Assembly (NCBI RefSeq): GCF_020382885.2
Contig: NC_058504.1
Span: 16,999,019-17,063,018, forward strand
DNA from: Scatophagus argus
Lineage: Eukaryota; Chordata; Actinopteri; Scatophagidae
Direction of reading: 5' to 3'
DNA length: 64,000 nucleotides
Shown here: piece after piece, positions 26,973-38,580 of the stretch
How the letters are laid out: every line of letters starts with the position of its first letter
Position numbering within the stretch: the first letter of the stretch is position 1
Notes under the pieces: generated by a model
Seen by the model: only the letters and a program-made list of their open reading frames with translations
Databases searched by the model: none
Told to the model about the DNA's origin: nothing
Made by a program: the position numbers and the translations under genes

Positions 26973-28560
26973 CAGTACAGTGCTTGTGATGTCTGCATTC
27001 ATCAAAGTTCACTTAGTGAAGTTAACACAGACCTGGACACACACACACACATTTGTGAGCTCCCTAAATGCACTAAACAGACCTACTTATCCGAAAAGCC
27101 TGTTTAAGATCCATCATAAGAGTGATATTATTCACAAACTGTGCAACCTCCCACTGTACCCAATTTCAACTAAATTGCCTTGACTCGTGATAATTATCTA
27201 AGAGAACTTCACCAAAATCATTACATAACAAGAAAGAAAAAGAGCGTGTTTATGTATTGATGCGGGATGTCTGAAAGAACATCGATCATTTTGCTGCAGT
27301 AATCTAGCGAGAGGGATGAAGACAGCTGAACATATGACAAACACATACTAAACAGTACACACTAAATGAAAAATTCTCCATCTATAGTGCATGTTTGTTT
27401 TGCTGTATCAGAACTCAAGTAGCACTTAACTTGTTGTCCAGTTTGTCTTACGTACCTTTAAAACATTAATTCGCAGAATAAGTCTGTTTGTGTGCAACGT
27501 GCATTCTCACTTTAGTTACCCAGTGCTCCCCCTGTCCAAACCACCTGAAGGTTATCAGGCCTCTCACTTTAAATAGGATGATTTGATTCTTAACTTGCTA
27601 TTTCTTGAAGTATACACTCAGCTTATGCTTGCATACCAAAACGTATGTCTGTACCATTCATAATGATGAGTTTAGTGTTAGTGTATCATGCTGTCTCAGC
27701 ACAAGCTGAAGTAGAGAGAGAAAAGAAAATACTTATGACTCTCAGTGGTTGATCTGTTGAGCTGATGTTGAGGTTCCAGCACACTATGTTTATCTAATAA
27801 ATGGATATTACCGTTCATTCTGTCACAGAATTTGAATAGCATGTCAGAGGCATTCAAATGAATAGCTGCATGCTACAGTCTTTGCATAGACTTTGTATGT
27901 TTTACAGAAATGCAAATTTGTTCTGATTCCAAAAACCTTTCCTATATTTTGATCTGGTGTATCATGAGAGCTTGTTTGTGTCCTGCGGGTACACTCTCAG
28001 GGCCACAGGTGCTGATTCGTTACAGAATTTTCTGTGGTTCAACCATTAGGTTGTCATCACCATAACATTACATAAACATATGTTTATGATTTCATGTATC
28101 TTCTAGGACTCAAAACTGTCAGTTTTTACTGTAAGCTGTATTTTACATTTTGGAGTTAAACACCAAGGCAGGAAAAGCACATCAGACTAACACAGTAAGG
28201 TTTTGTCATAGTAGTCAAACATGCCAATAAATCATTATTATTATGCAACAAAGCTGCTTTAACCTGCTCCTCACTTTACCAAGAGTCAAAGAAAGCTTCA
28301 CCTGATTTTAACTGGATCCACATTAAAAGGCAAAAGCTGTATTGCTGGACTAAAAGTTTATCTCAACTTTAACCCCATGCTTGATTAGAGTGTGCAAATA
28401 GTCAGGACTTTAAAGTTAACATTTCTTTAAAGTTAATATTTCTTTTTTTTTTTCAAAAGACTTAAATGTGGAAGAAAAAGCAAGAAAAGGTATTTGTAGC
28501 CTTTGTCTCATTCAGCCCTGCAGCAGCAGCTGCAGGGACAGTGTGTTCAAACTCTCAGCA
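26973..28560. other. adrb2 5' flank, no gene seen
   Basis: About 1.6 kb of AT-rich DNA between the last upstream repeat and the adrb2 promoter, with no supportable gene. A T-rich tract occurs near 28,443-28,454. Proximal regulatory sites could lie here but none is strong enough to call individually. Confidence 0.5.
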
Positions 28561-28583
28561 CCCTCCACAGGCTGGCTGGCTGG

Positions 28584-28632
28584 CTGATTGGCTGAGCTCT
28601 GACCGTGATGTCATCACTGCATGTTATAAGGG
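28584..28632 (+). promoter_or_regulatory. adrb2: adrb2 core promoter: CCAAT, CRE-like, TATA-like
   Basis: Three elements are stacked in the correct order about 0.5 kb before the receptor ATG. An inverted CCAAT box (ATTGG) lies at 28,587-28,591. GTGATGTCATCAC, at 28,605-28,617, is a perfect odd palindrome containing TGATGTCA, one base from the canonical CRE TGACGTCA. TATAAG lies at 28,625-28,630. Transcription would then start near 28,655-28,665. A cAMP response element is known in mammalian ADRB2 regulation, and a CRE-like site here would let receptor signalling feed back on its own gene. That functional reading is inference. Confidence 0.6.
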
Positions 28633-28783
28633 CTCTGACAAATAGCCTGGGAGACACATTAGAAGAAACGCTGCTCAACTGAGAGAGTGAGACACGCAAA
28701 GATTAAGAAACATAGTAGAGAGAAGGACATGTGACAATAAATCCTTTGCAGGACCTACCTGAATAGAGATATTTTTACTTTGT

Positions 28784-28816
28784 ATGGGAGGCTGGAAACA
28801 GGACAGCTACCTGTAG
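28784..28816 (+). CDS. upstream ORF in adrb2 leader (10 residues)
   Basis: ATG at 28,784 opens a 10-codon frame (MGGWKQDSYL) closed by TAG at 28,814-28,816, inside the predicted leader. A start-stop ATGTGA also occurs at 28,729-28,734. Mammalian ADRB2 mRNA has a short upstream cistron whose peptide represses receptor translation. The peptide here is not similar in sequence, so only the arrangement is comparable. If the leader is spliced at 28,819/29,121, the uORF stop falls 2 nt before the receptor start codon. Translation has not been shown. Confidence 0.4.
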   Translation: MGGWKQDSYL

Positions 28817-28818
28817 AG

Positions 28819-29121
28819 GTTTGTACTTTTTTTGTACTATATTTGGTTGACTTGTTTAACAGACTTTAAAAGCTGTGCTTGCTAAAGTTTAACAGGATGT
28901 GATGAGTTTGCTTTGCGGTGTTGGTTATGCCCTTAATTTCTATTCTCTTTTACTGAAAAGAGACACATATGTGCAAATTTGTTAATGCTAGTTTTATATA
29001 ATGTCCATGACCAGTGTTAGTTTTCAGTTTATATTAGACCAGTCTTACAGATTATGATCTTCACCTCACTATGTGTGTGTATGTGTGGGTGTGTGTGCGT
29101 ATCCACAAATGGTCTTTTTAG
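28819..29121 (+). other. adrb2: possible leader intron of adrb2
   Basis: The receptor ATG at 29,122 directly follows a pyrimidine tract and AG (TCTTTTTAG, ending 29,121), a plausible splice acceptor. A candidate donor AG|GTTTGT lies at 28,819. The donor is weak (GTTTGT against GTRAGT), and mammalian ADRB2 is normally described as intronless, so the alternative is an unspliced leader of about 460 nt. The segment also holds a GT-rich run at about 29,072-29,098. Confidence 0.35.
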
Positions 29122-30375
29122 ATGGGAAGTACAAGCCCCCCACGGTACCTCAATTGGAGTACAGAGATGATCACCACATCAGCCCCAGCTAAACAAGAGG
29201 AAAGTTATAGCGAGGTAAAAATGATCCTGCTGGGCATGATCATGTCCTTGCTCGTCTTGTGCATTGTCTTTGGAAACATTCTGGTCATAACAGCGATTGC
29301 TCGCTTCCAGCGCCTCCAAAATGTCACCAACTGTTTCATCACATCGCTGGCCTGTGCCGACCTGGTCATGGGTCTCATTGTTGTTCCTTTTGGTGCCTGT
29401 TACATCATATTTAAGACCTGGCATTTTGGTAGTTTCTGGTGTGAGTTTTGGACTGCGACTGATGTGCTTTGTGTGACGGCAAGTATTGAGACCCTGTGTG
29501 TCATAGCTATAGACCGTTATTTGGCCATCACTTCTCCCTTTCGTTACCAGTCAATGCTGACCAAGTGCAGGGCTCGCATTGTGGTTGTGCTGGTGTGGGT
29601 GATCGCTGCCTTGATATCTTTCCTGCCCATCCACATGAAGTGGTGGATATCAGATGATGAGGAAGCTAAGAGGTGCATTGAGGACAGTAAATGCTGCGAG
29701 TTTGATACCAACATGGCTTACGCCATCACCTCCTCCATCGTCTCCTTCTACATCCCTTTGGTCATCATGGTTTTTGTCTACAGTCGTGTTTTCCAGGAGG
29801 CCAAGCGCCAGTTGAAGAAGATTGACCAAAGTGTTGGACGTTTCCATAACAGTGACAACAGCAACCTCAAATCCTTGGAGGCCAATAATGGGCGTGCCCA
29901 CAAGAGGGCGAAGTTTTGCCTGCGGGAACACAAAGCCTTAAAGACACTGGGCATCATCATGGGAATCTTCACTCTGTGTTGGCTGCCCTTCTTTCTGCTC
30001 AACGTGGTGGTGGCCATTTGGAAGGAGCAGCACAACGACCTCACCTTCAGGATACTCAACTGGATAGGTTACGCAAACTCTGCATTCAACCCGCTCATTT
30101 ACTGCCGAAGTCCTGAGTTTAGGTATGCCTTCAAAGAAATCCTCTGCATGAAGAAGAATCGCCTCAGCAACCTGGGGCCTGTTAATGAATACATCTACAG
30201 CAGGCACAGCTGGCAGAGTGAGCAGCAAGCGAGGAGCAAGGGCAGCTCAGAAGACAGTGACGCCAATGAAGGGTGTCCGGGGAAGGGAGTGGGGCTCTGC
30301 AGTGTTGTGGACAGAGCAGTGGACCCCAATGGAAACTGCAGCAAAGACCTAACGACTGTAACAACTGTCCTTTAA
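29122..30375 (+). CDS. adrb2: beta-2 adrenergic receptor (single-exon)
   Basis: This is a 417-residue class A GPCR for adrenaline and noradrenaline. It couples through Gs to adenylyl cyclase at the plasma membrane. Numbering runs one ahead of the human receptor. Visible landmarks are: an N-glycosylation site NWS at 11-13; N51 (TM1); D80 (TM2); the amine-binding D114 (TM3) in [14 protein letters not shown] at 131-133; TM5 catechol-binding S204, S205 and S208; CWLP at 286-289 (TM6); N313 (TM7); NPLIY at 323-327; and C342, the palmitoylation position. C107, C185, C191 and C192 match the two extracellular disulfides. The C-terminus TTVL is a class I PDZ ligand, equivalent to human DSLL. The match [12 protein letters not shown] in the third loop and the whole TM core favour beta-2 over beta-1 or beta-3. 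The coding region lacks introns, as is usual for ADRB2. Which teleost duplicate (a or b) it is was not resolved. Confidence 0.97.
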   Translation: MGSTSPPRYLNWSTEMITTSAPAKQEESYSEVKMILLGMIMSLLVLCIVFGNILVITAIARFQRLQNVTNCFITSLACADLVMGLIVVPFGACYIIFKTWHFGSFWCEFWTATDVLCVTASIETLCVIAIDRYLAITSPFRYQSMLTKCRARIVVVLVWVIAALISFLPIHMKWWISDDEEAKRCIEDSKCCEFDTNMAYAITSSIVSFYIPLVIMVFVYSRVFQEAKRQLKKIDQSVGRFHNSDNSNLKSLEANNGRAHKRAKFCLREHKALKTLGIIMGIFTLCWLPFFLLNVVVAIWKEQHNDLTFRILNWIGYANSAFNPLIYCRSPEFRYAFKEILCMKKNRLSNLGPVNEYIYSRHSWQSEQQARSKGSSEDSDANEGCPGKGVGLCSVVDRAVDPNGNCSKDLTTVTTVL

Positions 30376-30558
30376 ACTGGGATCCCTGAGAGTGATCCAA
30401 ACATGTTTACACTGCTATCATACACTTTTTCCAATAGACAAATGAAGGTAAGACCCAGTCAAAATGACTGGTAGTCTCTGGAGACTGACCTAAAAATGTA
30501 ATAATCATGTTTATATTCAGGAAAGTATTTCTTTTCCTTTTTCAGCACAGTGAATAAA
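30376..30558 (+). promoter_or_regulatory. adrb2: adrb2 3' UTR start, hairpins and poly(A) signal
   Basis: Two small perfect stem-loops follow the stop codon. CCAGTCA/TGACTGG (30,455-30,471) has a 3-nt loop, and AGTCTC/GAGACT (30,473-30,486) has a 2-nt loop. The first canonical AATAAA is at 30,553-30,558. ATTTA-containing stretches further on (for example 30,719-30,728) would lie in a longer 3' UTR if this signal is skipped. The true 3' end is unknown. Confidence 0.45.
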
Positions 30559-33500
30559 TACTGTAGGTCAATCAGTTGTCATTTTGTTAGAATTATCATC
30601 TTTAATTTCCATCTACCTCATGACATCTTTATCAAAACTTGTTTCTTGACTGACTATCAGAACTAGTATACATTTACTCACTGTCCACAGGAGTCACACT
30701 GGGGCAGTTTACCAGTTGTTTATTTATGTTACTAAATGATCTGAGTTTTGTATAATCGCTAATTATCAGGCTGCAACTGAATTCATGGGCATGTGTTTTT
30801 AGCTTGGAATTCTTATCAAACAATCTCATAATTTGATAGCATAAAAATGTTTTTGAAATTCAGACTAAATGCTGTTGGAGGCTACAAATTCTGTTTGACG
30901 TGGACAGAATTCTTATTTCCATCAGAAAATGTATGAGGCATATGGAAGGATCAAACGTATTACCTCTTGGGTGCTTTGTTTGACGACATACATTCCAAAA
31001 CAAGCAAAATTATAATTTGGCTTCAGTTTATTTCCATTTTGTTTCTGTCTCTGTCTTTTTTTGTTTGCTTTTGTGTGAAAGATGATCAGCAACAGGTCCC
31101 TCTCTCATTCTTTCTCAGTTTTTGCTCCCTGTTCTAGTGTTTTACAGCCTGTTGCATGGGAGTTTCTGTTGCTAGTAGATAACACTAGAGATATGAAGTT
31201 ATCTACATCTCACTGAGAAACGCCTGGGGCCGTGTTAGTCATATGATAAAACTCAGAAGTTTATGTACTTTGAATCGCCCAGGTTCCATTATCAGCCCTG
31301 AAGATATCAAATATCTCTTGGTTAAAAGCAGATGACATTACGGTTAATGTGGTTAATCCTCTTGCCTTTAAAGCTTACAGCTATTGAATGAAAGTTAAAT
31401 GAAATTCAAATGCATTATTTTGAAGGTTTGCTACTGCACAGCCTACCAGTCATATGTTGCATTCAGTCTGTGGGTTCATTTATGCAACATCTCAGTCACT
31501 ATTTGTTGCATTATACAGCTGTTACGTAATCCAAGGCAAAATATTTGTCTCCTGTCCCATTTATGTGCTGGTAGCAACGGTTGTCCCTTCTGCTGCACAT
31601 GCCATGTTTGTTACTTTTTGTTGTTGCTGTGTTTCAGCGTCTACAGTGTTTACTGAAACCAGAGAAGCCGTTTCCTTAGTCATGGCACAAAGGTACAAAC
31701 CTCACAGAATGAAATGAAATAGCCAAGTGATGACAAAGTTCCAGACCTGAGATAAGGTGGGGTTGACTGCTTAGGCCAGTGAACAGAGATGAGAAAAGAG
31801 TTCTGAGCAGTGCACCTTTGTCACTCCTCCCTGACATTTCCCAGAGTTTCCTCACTAAAACAAACAGATGTCTCGATCTTTACGAAATCAGCCCAACTTT
31901 AGGATAAGACACTCCGCTCAGCAGTTCCTCAGCTGTTGCAGTTGTTTCAGTCAGTTTTAGTTAGTCTACTTTAGACGGAGCAGGAAATGCCCCAAACCAG
32001 CTGAGCCCAGCCCAATAAACACGAATAAATCCATTATCTCCGCTGTTTAGCTGCAGCATCAGATAACTCCATTTTAAAAACAACTCCGGAATGGATTAGT
32101 AGATTACAAAGTATATAGTTTCCAATTTGCAGGTTGTGATGAGATCCAATGGACCAACCTGAAATGAGTCTCTCTTTCTTATCACCCGTCTTAAGATTGC
32201 ACACTCTCGGGTCATTTTTGACATTAAAAACAAGCATTAATGGAAAATGACCACTTTGCACACAGGGTTTGGTGAATTTCCAGCACACGCCCTACCAACA
32301 CACACACACACAAAATGGCTTGCAAAACCATCACTTTTAAGAGAGGTAATGGAGGTACTCCTGGAGATATAACTCTCTTTCCTGTTTGCTGGTCTCTAGC
32401 ATGCTCTAATCAAAGTGATAGCATGCTAAATGTGGCTGCTGAGGGAGGGGGGGGCATTTTGTTTTTTGCTGCCAGTCTAAATGGGTGTTAGTGACCTATG
32501 TTTTAGTGCATGTAGCATTGCCTCTGGAGTAAGGTTGGTTGACTCCGTCAAAACTGTGAACTTTGTTCCTTCATTGGAATCTTGATGTACTGTATTGTTA
32601 GGTTTGGTTAGCACTGTTGTCATTGACCTTAGGAACAGACGTAACTACAGTGTTGTCATACGTCAATGTTTGCCATGTGACAAACAAGCTTTCCTGTCTG
32701 TTAATTTTTTTTCTGCCTGTTTTTCTTTTTCATGGATTTACAGCAAAGTAAATGCAAGGGTTGAATGTTATAATAATATGTTTTCCAGGGTTTATTTTTT
32801 ATTTTTTCCAGGGTTTATTTCCAGAGTTTAAACATTTTCACTGTACAGCATGCACAAAGCACAAAAAGACTAGATTAGACCAAGATATTGTCAATTGATT
32901 CTTGTATTTATTTACGAAATGATTGACGCTACATTGATGAGTCACTGGTGGGTTTAAAAAGAACATCTGTATTAAACTCATCGGTCATTTTTAGAAGCAC
33001 TTCACAAGCGACTATTTGCATGTCTGCTATATTTTTGTGGTGGTGATGTGTTTGTGGACTGCAGTGCCATTTCCTTTCAAAGTGATCTGTTTTAGTCCAA
33101 GTGGAGTAGGTTGTGAACTATATGTCCACACTGCTCCCTCCTGGCAATTGCCTCTCCTTGCACATCAGCTGTCTCAGAGTAATTAATGGTTACTGTTTCA
33201 TCAATATGCCTGTGTAATAAGTAAAATAATTGATGTCTTCACCTCGTCATGCTGGAGGACACCACACAGTTATGTGCAACGAGTCTTGAATGATTAGGTG
33301 ACACTAAAAACATTCCAAGTAGAGATGATGGTTTGAAAACCTTAACCGTGTCTACTGATGCATGTGGTCAGTGTCCAGTGTCCCTCCAGAGTTCCACCCT
33401 AGATTATTTATCTTATCCACTACTATGGTAGTACCAACTCTGAAAATGAAAAGCTTCTTTTTAAAGTAGATTTTGGGTGACAAACGAGTTTTGGGGGATA

Positions 33501-35412
33501 TTACAATGTGTCACATATATTTTCAATGCAAAGGAATATAATCCGTGTCATGGATTGACACATTTTACCTTTTTAGTACTCATAAGACCAGTGCTAATGC
33601 TTTGTCTTCACTTATCCATAATTGAATTGTTCCAATTTAACAAAAGTTACTTTACTTCGAAAGAACAGCTCCCCGTGATGAAGCACTGTATAGCACTTTC
33701 ATGAATCATCTGAAAAATATTTGAACAACCGAATTCACGTTTGAGTTCATGAACTATAAACAAGTAATGATTGGTGAGTCGTGCCTGTTCTCTTGTACCA
33801 TAATATTTTTGTGCAAGTCCTCTTTCCTGTTTGTGACAAAGGACTGAAGAGAGACTGATGTCTCTCATGAAGCAGTCATGAGGAATATTTGCTGCAGAAT
33901 CTCAGCAAGGCTGTTGCTGAAGGTGGACTCTTCTGAAAAATCGATGTATATGAATGTGAATTTTCCATGAAACTTAAATATTGCTTTAGCTGTCATATGA
34001 AATGTAAACCTATTATATGTGAACCTTTTTTCTTGACCAGAGTGGAAAAAAGTGGTCACTCAGCTGAATGTTTACTAAATGTTTGCAAGCTATTTTCGCA
34101 CAAATTTTTGTGACTATTACGGTAAAGAATCCTGTTACAACATGTGGTGTCCTGTGGTATTTATGAGAAGTGTATGTGCTGTAACATTTGTATTGAAATA
34201 AATTATGTACATCTTGCATATGACCTCAATTTCATTTATGATCATTAGGTTACACAACAGTGAGTGGTAGATCTTAACACTAAGCATTTGAAGAATAAAG
34301 TATGAGCCATCTGAATGCACCAAACCTGTGTGCTTACTGCAGTTAAGTCTATTTTAATATGGGAAAACCAGTCATCAGCAAGTGATCCAGATGGGCAAGA
34401 GGGAAATTGTTATATTTGACAATGTTTTTTTTCTTTTTCTTTTAAAACTCTTGTCTGGTCAGTGCTCCAAGTTAACATAGATTATACAAAGCACTTAATT
34501 ATATCCCATAAATCCATGGGAGATAGATATACAGAGCCCTAAAAATTTCTTGACATTTGGCTCTATGCTAGAGTGGAGAGCATTTTTAGTGTTTCTTTCA
34601 AGCCTAAAATATGGTCATCTGCTGAATGACCTTAAGAATAGTTATCATGGTTATGAATGCAGAAAACCATGATATTTTTATATTATGATTCTCTATGTAT
34701 TTGTTTATTTTAGTGAAACTAGCATTGTAACCATCAACTACGTATTTATATACATATTGTAAAATGATTTAGATAGACCATGTCAAGTGTTAGACTGATA
34801 TTATGAATAGTTTTGTGTTAAGAATGTTAGGTGGCATTGAGACAAACATCTAAGTAGCATTAGATGATACCATGAATGTAGCAGGTTGTAGTTAGAATAG
34901 CATTAAGCTGTATACAAATTAATACACATTAACATTAATTATTTTTATTGATCAAATGAAACTTCATTCGAAAAATACATTCTGAGGAAAAGTTGCAGTC
35001 TCTGAAAACACAGCTTTTATGTCCTGCACAGAATGTGGATGCAGAACAGAGTGGCCAAGTTTAACAGGCTTTGTTGGCTTTGTTATGTGTTTTCACAAAT
35101 GCATTGCAGGTACTTATACATAGTTAATTTATTACTTATAGTAGGTGGTAAAACACATGGCCTCAGTTTGGAGTCACAGCAAATGGCTAAACGTATTTGA
35201 GACATCTAAAAAAAAATCTAGATCACTTCACATGTGTGCTTTATTTATAATACTTTTACCACTTTAGCTTTCCAACAGATCCAGTAATGCTCTTTTTAAA
35301 GCCACCAGAACCCTTTGATAGGATCAACTGCTTTTCCTTGTCAAAAGGGCTCTCTGACTTCAAGATTAAGTGGTGAAAATATTCAAAATATGGCATACAA
35401 TTAAAGGAATTC

Positions 35413-35440
35413 TTTTTTTTTTTTTTTTTTTTTTTTTTTT
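35413..35440. repeat. T28 homopolymer
   Basis: Run of 28 T on the plus strand. It could be the poly(A) tail of a minus-strand retroposed copy, but no recognisable element body adjoins it. Confidence 0.85.
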
Positions 35441-35737
35441 GCAGTGGGACTTTTTGAGGTAACAAAAATATGTTTTGCTGCTGACCCTGTCCAGTACATT
35501 ATGCTTCCATGCAAGTGCTACCGTTTGTTTCTCATAACTGGGTCTTGCCCCCACCCTATAGCATTATATGAAGTACCTCACTCAAATTCAGAAAAACAGA
35601 ACTGTCCCTGTAAAATTGAATGTTCTCTTGCATCTGACTACCGTAAGTGCACGAATTAATGTCTTGAAACAATCAGCACACCTTGAATGTCTCATTTTTT
35701 ACAACTCTAATCATTTGTTTTGTTTTATTGGCTCTCT

Positions 35738-35770
35738 TGTGATGCATAGCACATGGTGCTATGCATCACA
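35738..35770. repeat. perfect 15-bp stem, 3-nt loop hairpin
   Basis: TGTGATGCATAGCAC at 35,738-35,752 pairs perfectly with 35,756-35,770 around the loop ATG. Each arm contains ATGCAT. It is too short for a typical pre-miRNA, and no gene or element context explains it. Confidence 0.8.
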
Positions 35771-37917
35771 TGCATTAGTGATGGCTCAATCTTCAAGTAC
35801 ATAAAAAATATAAATGAGCTTTAACAGGATTATGTGAACAACAAAAAGTGGCAGAGTGTTGTTTCACTGTTGTTCCTGCGCTCTCTGGCAGCACTACACC
35901 TATGCTGCAAACATTAAAAAGTCGTGGAGCTAACATTGACTTAAATAGTAACCAAGGTACAGCTGATAACCATAATAAAAAAAAGCAACCGATTTCAAAA
36001 TCTGTCACTTTTATTGTAAACTGCGGCGAACAGTCACTGACAACAATAACCTGATCTATGAGCCAATGTATGCTTCTAAGTATTAGCCCTGAACCTACTT
36101 ATGATTATGTAAACAGTCTAAAGGCTGTTTATCAACTCATTATTGATGTGTTCCTCCTGCACTTTCCTCCATTCAGAGGCATCTTCAATATGCATTCACA
36201 GTTGCATACAGGAGCTCTTCATGGCCTGTCACCCTCTAATCCAAGTTTCCCTCTGTAACATCAGTTTTTTTTATTGTTGCCAAATGTTCTGTGGATTTCA
36301 GGGATTTACAGTATATGTGCACTGAGGGTTATCTACATAAGTGTGCGAAGATCAAAGTCTATGAGATCTGTCACACGCAGGACTGACAGAGAGCCTTTGA
36401 AAACCAATATCAACCAGTTTGTGTTGCCAACAGTCTGTTTCAAGTCCTTCCATGGTGTCATCAGTCTTCAAGAACTCAGATCCTTAGGAGTAAGATAAAA
36501 AAAATTAAAAAAACAAAACATTTTTCCCATATCCAGGTTTACCATGTTGCCTTAGTCACAGCTGTAAAGAAAAGAAACAGGGAGGGAAAGGGTTCTCTGG
36601 AAAGAAGGGATCTGTTTTAGGATGGGATGACTATTTTCTCAGATATGTTAATCATGGCAGTGACATACTGCTGACTGAGTGTGAGCATGTGAAAACATTG
36701 TCTCTGATAGATCGATAAGTCCCCTGGCACTTGCTGACTGCAGTGACCAAGGCACCATGATGTCTGCAGTCCCCTCACTCCCAGTGGCCTTAGTAGCATG
36801 TGTATGTGCTTGTCTGTGTGTATTTTAGAGTGCGTGGATGCGCGGGCATTGGGGCATCTCAAATCATAGCTTGTCCACATCTGAAAAACTAACTCCACCC
36901 GACCTGAGGTTATGAAAGCAAATATGAACTAAAAACATGTGCTTCATTCTGTTTTCAACGCCAAAGAAAACACAGTAAAAAATATTAAATATTATCTACA
37001 TCTCAAACATGCTATATTCTGCTAAAAGCTTTGTGTGTGCACACATGTGTGCAGCAGCAGCAGGTACAAAGAAATCCTCTGAACAGACTAACTGAATACA
37101 TTTTTTTATGGTTTTCTGTGATGAAAAATTTGGTTTACAGGAGGTCAAGATAGATTTTTTAACTGACTCTATGGGTGGTCAAACGCTGTAAGTAAACTGC
37201 TTACTGCAGGGAGCCGTACTGCTAAATTTCAAGTGTCAGGCTGATATTTCTATCTATTTCTAGTGGATGACTTTGGTTTAAATCTGAATAAACTGGAACA
37301 CAGACACAAGCCAAAGAGGATCTAGCATGTCTTTTCACCCCTAATAGCTCAATTATCTTACAAAATAACAGTTGTAATTTACTTCCAAGTATTTGATTTG
37401 CCCTGTGCTAGATCTAGTATATTGTATTGTTAATGGGAAGCAATTGTAATCTTTGTTAAGTACCACCTTTCTAAAGTGATTCCAGTGTCTTATGTAATGC
37501 TGCCATGTAGTTCTGTGTGCGTTTCACAGACTGTATGTGGTATTCTGCACTGCAGCAACTGACTTTTGAAGAATGTATTCATCATTCTTCTTGTTGGATG
37601 TGTGTAAATGGGCTACTTCCATTAGAAAATGTTTCTCCTTAAAAATATCTGGAAATCTCACAGGTTCTAAATCATGCAAAAGAAACACAAATACAGGAAA
37701 CGATGATTGTCATATTTTTGTAGTGTTCTAACGAGAATGGACATTCCTCCTTCTGACCCGTCACAGCAAGACTTGTCAGGCCTTGTCATTACTCCCTTTA
37801 TCCTTCTGACACCAGAATGATCTCTCCAAACATTCCCTGAGATACTCACAGTGTTTACTAAATGAGAGACAAAGATGCTTGTCAGTTGAGTTAACAGATA
37901 GCTAATAAGGGGGCAAG

Positions 37918-37962
37918 TATGTGTGTGGGTGGGTGTGGGGTGTATGTGTGTGTGTGTGTGTG
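37918..37962. repeat. GT-rich microsatellite
   Basis: Imperfect GT/GGGT tract with a nearly pure TG run at its right half. It lies in intergenic DNA. Confidence 0.75.
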
Positions 37963-38340
37963 TTGGGGGGATTATGGCCTTATGGTTAATGTCCTGTGGC
38001 AAAGAAATATCTAAGAATAAACCCTGACTAAACAGAGGAGCACAACGTGTGAAAGTGTGTGGAAGCTATGAATTGAATTTAAAACACATTGCAGGCAATG
38101 CTTTTCACAGGTAGTGTTATTTCATTTGAGCCATTCTTGTTCCTACTGCTTCATCAGAAAAATAGGCTGACACTATTGTCAACTGTCTCAATCAATAAAA
38201 TCAATAAAATGAGCATTTATTTCATGTTTTTGAATAGTAAGCTTGAACAACAGTACTAAGCAAAGGGATATCAGATTAAATGTGACATGCATGCATTAAT
38301 AACCAAACTGTATATGGAAAAAAAGGACTAAAAGACAACA

Positions 38341-38580
38341 CTCACCCCAGCAGTAGCCTGTTTGCCCTGCTGCCACCTGGCAAGAGATACAGAAGTATCT
38401 GCTGTCTTACCACCAGACTACAGAGCAGCTTGTTTCCTCAGGCTGTGAGATCCTCAGTTCATCCTTAGCCCTCCACCAGGACGGGAATACAGTTTTCACT
38501 TGTTCTGGTTAATTAGAATTGTCTAATCTACTTCCTATACACATCATGGAACTGAAGAATAAAACTCATCCATCTCATCC
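38341..38580 (+). mobile_element. LINE ORF2 C-terminal remnant
   Basis: Frame +, 38,370-38,468, reads LPPGKRYRSI, then TTRLQSSLFPQAVRS, ending at a stop. The pattern of PPG-RYRSI followed by a TxRLxxSFFPQAV-like segment is the familiar C-terminal end of fish non-LTR retrotransposon ORF2 proteins. No upstream reverse transcriptase or endonuclease domain is present, so the copy is heavily 5'-truncated and dead. The clade (L2, Rex or other) is not assigned. Confidence 0.6.

Noticed and set aside
29650..30228. Several minus-strand frames of 93-96 codons inside adrb2
   Set aside because: Antisense shadows of a GC-balanced receptor coding exon.
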